A stretch of 10,984 bases of DNA, taken from NCBI GenBank assembly GCA_021802425.1, contig JAJZXJ010000029.1, positions 1 to 10,984 on the forward strand, read 5' to 3'. The first letter of the stretch is position 1, and each line of letters opens with the position of its first letter. The stretch is from Acidulodesulfobacterium sp021802425. GTDB lineage: Bacteria > SZUA-79 > Acidulodesulfobacterales > Acidulodesulfobacteraceae. The position numbers and the translations under genes are program-made. Below the pieces are notes generated by a model that saw nothing but the letters and a program-made list of their open reading frames with translations, made no database searches and was not told the DNA's origin. Positions 1 to 5,410 of the stretch are shown one piece after another.

Positions 1-159
1 TGTCTCTTTTTTACCGCCATGGGCTCGAACTCGGACTTTCTGTTCGTCGGCAGATTTAATTCTATCCCGCCGAGATGGAAATTTACCGAATCTCGCCGTA
101 AAGCCCCAAGCTTAAAGCTATGGGATATAAGGCGAGGTTTTTTTTATTGCATTATATAG
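1..159 (+). other. Open reading-frame remnant, possibly the 3' end of a decayed tnpB
   Basis: Frame 1 is open from the left edge to a TAG at 157-159, about 52 codons, and no start can be assigned because the window begins inside it. Its last part reads E-S-R-R-K-A-P-S-L-K-L (from base 88), loosely like the variable C-terminal tails of IS200/IS605 OrfB/TnpB proteins. The DNA there (GAATC, stem, stem, GAGGTT) parallels the right end of the complete tnpB element downstream (GAATCCCAT ... ATGGGGAG). No catalytic or zinc motif is visible. An open frame of this length can arise by chance, so a non-coding transcript end is equally possible. Confidence 0.3.
88..145 (+). terminator. Large branched stem-loop with T-tract, probable intrinsic terminator
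   Basis: The outer stem pairs 90-97 (atctcgcc) with 131-138 (ggcgaggt), 8 bp with one G-T wobble. It is followed by eight T residues at 138-145. The enclosed sequence folds again: agct 109-112 with agct 116-119, and ccc 104-106 with ggg 122-124. The left arm could instead pair with cgccgaga at about 69-76 (7 of 8 positions), giving a mutually exclusive, antiterminator-like fold. It would end transcription arriving from the left and insulate the tnpB element. It may also be an IS200/IS605 right-end hairpin. Confidence 0.6.
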
Positions 160-174
160 TTAAAATCATATAAT
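147..174 (+). promoter_or_regulatory. Candidate sigma-70-type promoter for tnpB
   Basis: A perfect TATAAT lies at 169-174. A poor -35 match, TTGCAT (3 of 6), lies at 147-152, giving a 16-bp spacer. It falls just after the terminator T-tract and about 60 bases before the tnpB start. The surroundings are very AT-rich, so a TATAAT by chance is likely. Confidence 0.3.
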
Positions 175-233
175 ATTCATATAAATAAGGCAATACGGGA
201 CATATCTAATAAGAACGAAAACCAGAAAAATAT

Positions 234-1397
234 ATGATAAGAACATATAAATTTAAGCTATACAAAACAAAAAGGCTGAAACGCCTGCATAGGCTTATAA
301 ATATATCGGCAGATATTTATAACCACTCCATAGCCATACATAAAAGGTATTATAGGCTATATCATAAAAGCCTCAATAAGTTCGTTCTCCAAAAACATAT
401 AACTAAACTCAAAAAGATTCCCCTTTATAACTATTGGAATGAATTAGGTTCGCAGGCGGTTCAGGAAATAACCGAACGGATAGACAATGGTTATAAGAAG
501 TTTTTCCGGCATGAGAACAAAAGGCCGCCTACTTTCCGAAAAAAAAGCAAATACAAGTCGTTTGCATTAAAGGGAAAGGTGGGCTATAAATTAAACGGTA
601 ATATTTTAACGATTAAAGGAAAAAACTATAAGTTATGGCTTTCTAAAGAAATAGACGGCGATATTAAAACATTAACTATTAAGCGGGATAATCTCGGCGA
701 TCTCTGGTTATTAGTTTCCGCAAAAGTAAACGTCGAACTAAAAAATCATGCTGCATCGGGTAAAAGCGTGGGCATAGATTTCGGGTTAAAGACGTTTCTA
801 ACGATAGGCGGAAGGCATTTAGACTTAACCCTTGAGGAAAGAGAAATTCAATCTCCGTTATATTTTCTTAAATCGATTGGTAAAATAAGAAAATTAAGCC
901 GGGCGCTGCCCTTGAAAAAGAAGGGATCTAACAACAGGAAGTATGCTAAACTTAATCTTGCGAGGCTTCACCGAAAGATATCGAATCAGAGGAACGATTT
1001 CTTCCATAAGCTCTCGAACCGGCTTGCGGTAGGTTGCGATTATGTTTTTATCGAAGATTTAAATTTAAAGGCTATGCAGAGGCTCTGGGGAAGAAAGGTG
1101 TCCGATGTTTCCTACGGCAGGTTTGTAGATATTTTGTCGTATAAAACGAATGTAGTTAAGATAGACAGGTTCTATCCTTCGTCAAAAACCTGCTACGACT
1201 GCGGCTACGTTAAAAAAGACTTAAATCTAAAGGACAGGATTTGGATTTGTCCCAACTGCGGTAAAATTCATCAGAGGGATATAAACGCCGCAGATAATAT
1301 CCATAGAGTAGGGACATCTACTCTTGCAGGAGATACTATAAGACCGGATTTTCCGGCAGGTACCTACGATAGCAGAATCCCATTTTCGCAGGCATAA
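234..1397 (+). CDS. tnpB: RNA-guided endonuclease TnpB (IS200/IS605 OrfB family)
   Basis: This 387-residue protein has the full TnpB architecture. An N-terminal helical/OrfB_IS605 part (about 1-170) is followed by a RuvC-like core with catalytic acids D182 (GIDFG), E274 (FIEDL) and D349 (RDINAADNI). A four-cysteine zinc ribbon lies between the last two (C320, C323, C339, C342). Length and motifs are normal, with no frameshift, so it is probably an active nuclease. TnpB proteins cut DNA next to a short motif, guided by an omega RNA from the element's right end, and favour retention of the element. The C-terminal tail (GTSTLAGDT onward) is encoded by the DNA that would also be the omega-RNA scaffold. 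Ribosome binding before the ATG is weak (an A-rich leader). The gene is probably cargo unrelated to the housekeeping genes to its right. Confidence 0.95.
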   Translation: MIRTYKFKLYKTKRLKRLHRLINISADIYNHSIAIHKRYYRLYHKSLNKFVLQKHITKLKKIPLYNYWNELGSQAVQEITERIDNGYKKFFRHENKRPPTFRKKSKYKSFALKGKVGYKLNGNILTIKGKNYKLWLSKEIDGDIKTLTIKRDNLGDLWLLVSAKVNVELKNHAASGKSVGIDFGLKTFLTIGGRHLDLTLEEREIQSPLYFLKSIGKIRKLSRALPLKKKGSNNRKYAKLNLARLHRKISNQRNDFFHKLSNRLAVGCDYVFIEDLNLKAMQRLWGRKVSDVSYGRFVDILSYKTNVVKIDRFYPSSKTCYDCGYVKKDLNLKDRIWICPNCGKIHQRDINAADNIHRVGTSTLAGDTIRPDFPAGTYDSRIPFSQA

Positions 1398-1457
1398 ACG
1401 GCATGCGTTTATAAACATGCCTGCGAAAATATCTTTAGGCATGGGGAGTATGTCAAC
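1305..1457 (+). ncRNA. Putative TnpB omega RNA (right-end guide scaffold)
   Basis: Three consecutive hairpins cross the tnpB 3' end: agagtag 1305-1311 with ctactct 1318-1324; ccgga 1344-1348 with tccgg 1352-1356; and a perfect 14-bp stem, 1382-1395 with 1417-1430. The last encloses aaacg/cgttt (1396-1400 with 1406-1410). An outer ccc 1379-1381 / ggg 1443-1445 pairing can close the structure next to the right end. Known omega RNAs overlap the tnpB 3' end and finish at the element boundary, with the guide read from flanking DNA. If the boundary is near 1457, the guide starts about 1458. The exact 5' and 3' ends are inferred, and the 5' limit may lie further upstream. Confidence 0.55.
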
Positions 1458-1518
1458 GAGTGAGTCGATTTTGATATTATACTATGTAAAATAATAATTT
1501 GAAATATGTATGTAAAAC

Positions 1519-1536
1519 CCCAAATCCCGATTTGGG
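1519..1536. repeat. Perfect 7-bp inverted repeat in the rlpA leader
   Basis: cccaaat (1519-1525) and atttggg (1530-1536) flank the 4-base loop cccg. It lies 45 bases before the rlpA start and is not followed by a T-tract on the + strand, so it is not a canonical terminator there. It could be an operator, a leader hairpin, or a weak terminator on the - strand (four T residues follow). The function is unknown. Confidence 0.5.
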
Positions 1537-1581
1537 TAAAAATTCAAGGTTTGCAGTATCCACGCGGAAGGGTGTAACTTT

Positions 1582-2322
1582 ATGCCGAGGTCGATATTTA
1601 AGCTTTTAATATTAACGGTCTTATTTTTCGGTTTATCCTTTGAGCTTACGGGGTGTGTTCCTTATATAATCGGCAGGCGTTACCCCGAATACCCCTCGTC
1701 TTATCAGCCGCCAAAATACTACCCGCCGGAGCAAATATCGCATAATGTGGAAGTAGGAATTGCGTCGTGGTATGGGCCGGGTTTTCAGGGCAGGCCGACC
1801 GCGAGCGGACAAATATACAATATGTATGATTTAACGGCGGCTTCAAGAACCCTTCCGCTCGATAGTTATGCCTATGTTACAGACTTGGGAAACCACCGGA
1901 GCGTTGAGGTCTATGTAAACGACAGAGGGCCGTATTACGGGGATAGAATCATGGACTTATCTTACGCGGCGGCAAGGGCTTTAAAGATGCTTGGTCCCGG
2001 CACGGCTTTGGTCAGGGTTCAGTATCTTGGTCCCAAACCGATCGTTAGAAATATAGTTAATTCTTACAATGTGAAATATGCCCCCCCTATGCTTGGCTAT
2101 ACATTGCAGTTTGCGGCATACACAAAAAAACCTTTGGCTTTAAACAAGGTCAAACAGATGAAAAAAGTTGTCCCCGGGGTTCATGTGATTACTAAAACAG
2201 TGCGCGGAATATTTTATTACAAGGTTGTGTTCGGCAAATTTAAAAATCTAAAAGATGCTTATAATTTTGCTAAAATTATTACAAAATACGGATACGATGT
2301 TTATATTGCAAAAATAGAATAA
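1582..2322 (+). CDS. rlpA: RlpA-family septal lipoprotein (DPBB + SPOR), probably catalytically altered
   Basis: This 246-residue lipoprotein starts with a signal peptide ending in the lipobox L22-T-G-C25, so it should be lipid-anchored at C25 and exported to the periplasm or outer membrane. A proline/tyrosine-rich linker (about 30-50) leads to a double-psi beta-barrel domain (about 57-149: ASWYG, TASG, TAASRTLP, VNDRGP, DLSYAAA). A C-terminal SPOR domain (about 171-246) follows, the type that binds denuded septal glycan. RlpA in Pseudomonas is a lytic transglycosylase. Here the usual GExYD...TAAH pattern reads G-Q-I-Y-N...TAAS, so the usual E, D and H are Q77, N80 and S88; D114 of NDRGP is kept. 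FHGR is also FQGR (Q69). The domain may bind glycan without cutting it. The start has a good Shine-Dalgarno, ggaaggg at 1566-1572. Confidence 0.92.
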   Translation: MPRSIFKLLILTVLFFGLSFELTGCVPYIIGRRYPEYPSSYQPPKYYPPEQISHNVEVGIASWYGPGFQGRPTASGQIYNMYDLTAASRTLPLDSYAYVTDLGNHRSVEVYVNDRGPYYGDRIMDLSYAAARALKMLGPGTALVRVQYLGPKPIVRNIVNSYNVKYAPPMLGYTLQFAAYTKKPLALNKVKQMKKVVPGVHVITKTVRGIFYYKVVFGKFKNLKDAYNFAKIITKYGYDVYIAKIE

Positions 2323-2372
2323 ATATGAAAAAATAAAACTTATTTATTATAATTTTTTAAAATAGATTTCCG

Positions 2373-2386
2373 CCCGCTGCGGCGGG
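2373..2386. repeat. GC-rich hairpin just upstream of kdsB
   Basis: cccgc (2373-2377) and gcggg (2382-2386) flank the loop tgcg. It stands out in a very AT-rich gap between rlpA and kdsB and ends 17 bases before the kdsB ATG. No T-tract follows, so intrinsic termination is unlikely. It could shape ribosome access to the weak aggggt Shine-Dalgarno at about 2389-2394. A similar hairpin lies before thyX. Confidence 0.45.
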
Positions 2387-2403
2387 ACAGGGGTTGAAAA
2401 ACT

Positions 2404-3168
2404 ATGAAAATAGCGGCGGTAATTCCGGCACGATATAAATCAACGCGTTTCGAGGGCAAACCCCTCGCTTTGATTTTGGATAAGCCGATGGTCAGGCATG
2501 TATATGAAGGCGTCATAAAATCAGGTGCGCTGTCCGAGGTTTTGATCGCTACGGAAGACAGCCGTGTTTATGATGCATGCCGCGGCTTCGGGGCAAATGT
2601 GGTCATGACCAAAGATACCCACCAGTCCGGCACCGACAGGGTCATAGAAGCGGCGGCGGGTACCGGCGCCGATATAATTTTAAATATTCAGGGGGATGAA
2701 CCCTTAGTAAACACGGAGATAATAGATGCCTTAATTAAGCCTTTTAAAGAAGGCAGCGATATTTTATATACAAGCGTGAAAACCCCGATTTATTCTTATG
2801 AGGAATTTACCGACCCCAATAATGTAAAGGTTGTTGTCGATAAAAATAATTTTGGAATTTATTTTTCAAGGAGTCCGATTCCTTATGACAGAGGGAACCC
2901 TCAAGGGCTTCAAGGGCTTAAAGATTTTAAAGATATGTTTGGTTTTAAGCATTTAGGGTTTTATGGCTACACAAAGGATTTTCTTATCGAATTTGGGAAA
3001 ATGCCCCCTTCGTATTTAGAGAAAAAGGAAATGCTCGAGCAGTTAAGGGCAATAGAAAACGGATATAAAATTAAAGTAAACACCGTTAGTATTTCGACCA
3101 TACCGGTCGATGTTCCAGGCGACATAAAAAAAGTTGAAAATTTTATTTTAAAATCGTATAATGAATAA
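2404..3168 (+). CDS. kdsB: 3-deoxy-manno-octulosonate cytidylyltransferase (CMP-Kdo synthetase)
   Basis: KdsB makes CMP-Kdo from CTP and Kdo in the cytoplasm, the activation step before Kdo is added to lipid A. The 254-residue length is normal. Visible motifs are the nucleotide-binding N-terminus IPARYKSTRFEGKPL (7-21, with R10, R15 and K19), the GTDR block (76-79) and QGDEPL (96-101), whose D98 is the expected metal ligand. Further on are SRSPIPYDR (155-163), HLGFYGYT (183-190), the EQLRAIENGYKIKV segment (212-225) and a final VDVPGD (235-240) with the second conserved Asp. IATED replaces the commoner TDD in the substrate loop. A short tandem codon repeat (Q-G-L-Q-G-L-K-D-F-K-D-M, residues 167-178) sits in a surface-loop region. 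No other Kdo genes are in view. Confidence 0.95.
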   Translation: MKIAAVIPARYKSTRFEGKPLALILDKPMVRHVYEGVIKSGALSEVLIATEDSRVYDACRGFGANVVMTKDTHQSGTDRVIEAAAGTGADIILNIQGDEPLVNTEIIDALIKPFKEGSDILYTSVKTPIYSYEEFTDPNNVKVVVDKNNFGIYFSRSPIPYDRGNPQGLQGLKDFKDMFGFKHLGFYGYTKDFLIEFGKMPPSYLEKKEMLEQLRAIENGYKIKVNTVSISTIPVDVPGDIKKVENFILKSYNE

Positions 3169-3176
3169 CTTAACTA

Positions 3177-3205
3177 TTTATTATGGTTCGTTGCTAGTAT
3201 ATGAT
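3177..3205 (+). promoter_or_regulatory. Candidate promoter for the rpmE operon
   Basis: TATGAT at 3200-3205 matches TATAAT in 5 of 6 positions. TTTATT at 3177-3182 is a weak -35 (3 of 6) with a 17-bp spacer. It would start transcription about 60 bases before the rpmE ATG. Position in the only sizeable gap before the long gene block supports it; the -35 does not. Confidence 0.3.
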
Positions 3206-3272
3206 ATGGAGTTAAAGCCAAACATCTTAAAATTTAAAATTAAAAAATAAAAATTGAAAGGAGTTTTTAACG

Positions 3273-3482
3273 ATGAAAGAAGGAATACATCCAAAAATTT
3301 ATCAAGCAAAGGTAAAATGCGCTTGCGGTGAAGAGTTTGTTACAGGAGGTACGGTTGAAGAGATTCATGTCGATATATGCTCGAAGTGCCATCCGTTTTA
3401 TACGGGCAAGCAAAAATTTGTCGATAGCGCGGGAAGGATAGACAAATTTAATAAAAAATACGGCAAAAACAATAAGAAGTAA
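3273..3482 (+). CDS. rpmE: 50S ribosomal protein L31, zinc-binding form
   Basis: This 69-residue protein begins with the typical L31 start MKEGIHP-Y and has the four zinc-ribbon cysteines C16, C18, C36 and C39 (VKCACG and ICSKCHPFYTG). It is the zinc-containing C+ type rather than the zinc-free paralogue made under zinc limitation. It ends with the usual lysine-rich tail (GRIDKFNKKYG). L31 sits at the subunit bridge on the large ribosomal subunit. The start is secure: aaaggag at 3257-3263 is the best Shine-Dalgarno in the window, 9 bases before the ATG. It is probably the first gene of the block that continues to hisC. Confidence 0.97.
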   Translation: MKEGIHPKIYQAKVKCACGEEFVTGGTVEEIHVDICSKCHPFYTGKQKFVDSAGRIDKFNKKYGKNNKK

Positions 3483-3530
3483 TAATTGTATATAGAAAAG
3501 CATATAACGATATTAATAAAAGAATATAAA

Positions 3531-3572
3531 GCGGTAATAAAACTTAACCCGCCGTTGGCGGTTATAAAACTT
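3531..3572 (+). repeat. 15-bp imperfect direct repeat interleaved with a GC hairpin before thyX
   Basis: gcggtaataaaactt (3531-3545) and gcggttataaaactt (3558-3572) differ at one base. Between and overlapping them is the hairpin ccgcc 3549-3553 / ggcgg 3557-3561 with loop gtt. The left arm can pair with gcgg of either repeat copy (3531-3534 or 3558-3561), so two folds compete. It overlaps a possible TTG start at 3571 and ends 8 bases before the preferred thyX ATG. No T-tract follows. A translational control role is possible but unproven. Confidence 0.55.
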
Positions 3573-3579
3573 GCCTTCA

Positions 3580-4296
3580 ATGGTTAAACTTATTAATTAT
3601 ACCTCTAAACCGGAGATTACGATAGCAATAGCCGCTAGGCTTTGTTACAGCTCTTACAATATAGCCAAAATTGAAGAGGATTTTAATGCAGGCGAAAAAG
3701 GATTAGAAAAGGCAAGAAAATTAATTAAAAAAATCAGGTCATCAGGCCATGAATCGGTATTGGAGCACTCAAATTTCACTTTCGGAGTAGAAAAACTCTC
3801 GAGAAGCGCCTCGCATCAATTAGTTAGACACCGTATCGCGTCATACTCTCAAAGAAGCCAGAGGTATGTTAAGGAGACAAAGCCTCAATATGTTGTCCCG
3901 GATTCCATTGTTAAAAATAGTGAATTTTTGAAAAAATATAATAAAGCGATAGACGAGGCTTTCTCTTTATACGGATACCTGCTTGAAAACGGTGTTCCCG
4001 CAGAAGACGCCAGATATATACTTCCAAATGCAACGGAAACCCAGCTCGTATTTACAATGAACGCAAGGGAACTTCTTCATTTTTTCAGATTAAGGGGATG
4101 TGAAAGGGCTCAATGGGAAATTAGGCGTGTTGCACAGGGGATGTTTAAACTTGTTTACCCGCTTGCGCCGTCCGTTTTTCATGGCGCAGGTCCCGCATGC
4201 GTCAGGGGAAACTGTTCGGAGGGAGAGTTTTCTTGCGGAAAGCCTTCGGAGGTTAGGGCGTCATGGTTAAAAGCGGAATTTGATTTTAATGGTTAA
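3580..4296 (+). CDS. thyX: Flavin-dependent thymidylate synthase ThyX
   Basis: ThyX methylates dUMP to dTMP using methylenetetrahydrofolate, FAD and NADPH, replacing ThyA. The signature RHR-x7-S is present as R83-H-R85 to S93 (RHRIASYSQRS), together with LEH (62-63 region), LPNATETQ and the C-terminal LRGCERAQWEIR block. The tail has GPAC-x4-C-x6-C (C207, C212, C219), which I recall as typical of a ThyX subgroup in anaerobes and deltaproteobacteria. I prefer the ATG at 3580 (238 residues, MVKLINYT), since it matches the usual ThyX N-terminus. A TTG at 3571 would add three residues. Neither start has a clear Shine-Dalgarno, which makes the repeat and hairpin just upstream noteworthy. The gene lies between rpmE and prfA, probably in one transcript. 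Confidence 0.95.
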   Translation: MVKLINYTSKPEITIAIAARLCYSSYNIAKIEEDFNAGEKGLEKARKLIKKIRSSGHESVLEHSNFTFGVEKLSRSASHQLVRHRIASYSQRSQRYVKETKPQYVVPDSIVKNSEFLKKYNKAIDEAFSLYGYLLENGVPAEDARYILPNATETQLVFTMNARELLHFFRLRGCERAQWEIRRVAQGMFKLVYPLAPSVFHGAGPACVRGNCSEGEFSCGKPSEVRASWLKAEFDFNG

Positions 4297-4342
4297 AAAT
4301 GGTTGAAAAGGCTTTACATACGCAGGTGAGGTATATATTTTA

Positions 4343-5410
4343 ATGGTAGATGATGTTTTAATAAAAAAGGCTGCAGAACTAAGCAATGAATCGAAAGAGT
4401 TATATGAGCAAATACAAAAAGAAAGCTCAAAGGGCTTTAGCGAAGAGGCGAAAGCACTTTTTAAAAGGTATAATTTAATTAAAAAAACCGCAGAACAAGC
4501 CGATGAATATAATAAAATTACCTTCGATATAAAAGACCTCGAGAAATTGGTTAAAGCCGAAACCAACGAAGCATTGCTTGAAATGGAGCTTGAAGAGATA
4601 AATTCCCTGAAAACTAAAGCGTCAAAAATAGCAAAAGATTTGCGGGACTTTTTTTACCCGAAAGAGAATATACAGGACAAAGATATTTTATTGGAAATAA
4701 GGGCTGCCACAGGCGGGGAAGAAGCTGCCCTTTTTGCGCTTGACCTCTTCAAAATGTATAACAAATATGCTTTAAATAAAAACTTTAAATTCGAAGTAAT
4801 ATCTTTGAGCGCTTCCTCTTCGGGAGGACTAAAAGAGGTAGTGGTATCGGTTAAGGGTGAAGGCGCATACCGCCTCTTAAGGAATGAAAGCGGCGTTCAC
4901 AGGGTGCAGAGGATTCCCGCCACGGAAACTCAAGGGCGCGTTCATACATCCGCCGCCACTGTTGCCGTTATGCCGGAACCGGAAGAAGTTGACCTTAAAA
5001 TAGATGCCGAGGATTTACGGATAGATGTTTATCGTTCCTCGGGGCACGGCGGACAAAGCGTGAACACAACCGACTCGGCCGTCAGGGTTACCCACATCCC
5101 GACGGGTCTCGTCGTTACCTGCCAGGACGAAAAATCCCAGCATAAAAACAAAGCAAAAGCTTTGAGGATACTCAGGTCAAGACTCCTGAGCAAAATAGAA
5201 GCGGATAAAAAAAGCTTGGAGGCGCAAAGTAGAAAAAGTATGGTCGGGAGCGGGGACAGAAGCGAAAAAATAAGAACATATAACTTTCCGCAGGGTAGAA
5301 TTACCGACCACAGGGCAGGGATAACCATACATAAGTTAGCTTCTGTTATGGACGGCAATCTGGATGAACTTTTAATACCTTTGGCAGATTATTTTGAATC
5401 TCAAAAATAG
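4343..5410 (+). CDS. prfA: Peptide chain release factor 1 (RF1)
   Basis: RF1 reads UAA and UAG stop codons and triggers peptide release in the ribosome. The protein is 355 residues, normal for the family. After a helical N-terminal domain it carries the RF1-type stop-codon tripeptide P192-A-T194 (RIPATETQGRVHTSAATVAVMPE region). The peptidyl-transferase-centre GGQ lies at 236-238, inside SSGHGGQSVNTTDSAVR. PAT rather than SPF separates it from RF2. Q238 is the expected methylation target of PrmC, encoded next. A Shine-Dalgarno-like aggtgagg lies at 4324-4331, 11 bases before the ATG. The last 17 bases overlap the assigned prmC start, suggesting translational coupling. Confidence 0.97.
   Translation: MVDDVLIKKAAELSNESKELYEQIQKESSKGFSEEAKALFKRYNLIKKTAEQADEYNKITFDIKDLEKLVKAETNEALLEMELEEINSLKTKASKIAKDLRDFFYPKENIQDKDILLEIRAATGGEEAALFALDLFKMYNKYALNKNFKFEVISLSASSSGGLKEVVVSVKGEGAYRLLRNESGVHRVQRIPATETQGRVHTSAATVAVMPEPEEVDLKIDAEDLRIDVYRSSGHGGQSVNTTDSAVRVTHIPTGLVVTCQDEKSQHKNKAKALRILRSRLLSKIEADKKSLEAQSRKSMVGSGDRSEKIRTYNFPQGRITDHRAGITIHKLASVMDGNLDELLIPLADYFESQK

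Larger units (their letters stand above)
234..1457 (+). mobile_element. IS200/IS605-type element carrying tnpB, with right end at about 1450-1457
   Basis: The element contains a complete tnpB followed by a right-end signature: GAATCCCAT at 1375-1383, then a folded region, then ATGGGGAGTATGTCAAC at 1441-1457. From memory, this GAATCCC...GGGGAG..TGTCAA layout is common at right ends of IS605/IS1341-type elements. No tnpA (Y1 HUH transposase) is seen, but only 233 bases lie upstream, so an IS1341-type (tnpB-only) element and a longer IS605-type element cannot be separated. The left boundary is unresolved and lies at or before 234. No target-site duplication is expected for this family, because it inserts as single-stranded DNA. 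Confidence 0.7.

Noticed and set aside
10..50. tRNA-like T-loop (gttcgagcc on the - strand) that could mark a tRNA 3' end or attachment site
   Set aside because: The bases on either side do not form a T-stem, and no acceptor or anticodon arm can be built, so chance similarity is more likely.
1227..1442. 71-codon - strand open frame with a Cys/Arg-rich product
   Set aside because: It is the reverse complement of the conserved tnpB zinc ribbon and right-end hairpins, with no family features of its own.
1471..1497. Promoter for rlpA: TTGATA with taataa
   Set aside because: The spacer is only 15 bp and the -10 match is 4 of 6 in AT-rich DNA; not strong enough to annotate.
2331..2358. Possible terminator after rlpA: aaataa/ttattt stem followed by six T
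   Set aside because: The 6-bp stem is entirely A-T in an AT-rich gap and too weak to support an intrinsic terminator call.
4263..4309. Three near-copies of atggttaaaa at the end of thyX and just after
   Set aside because: Short AT-rich words, one within coding sequence; no palindrome or regular spacing, so not treated as a repeat element.
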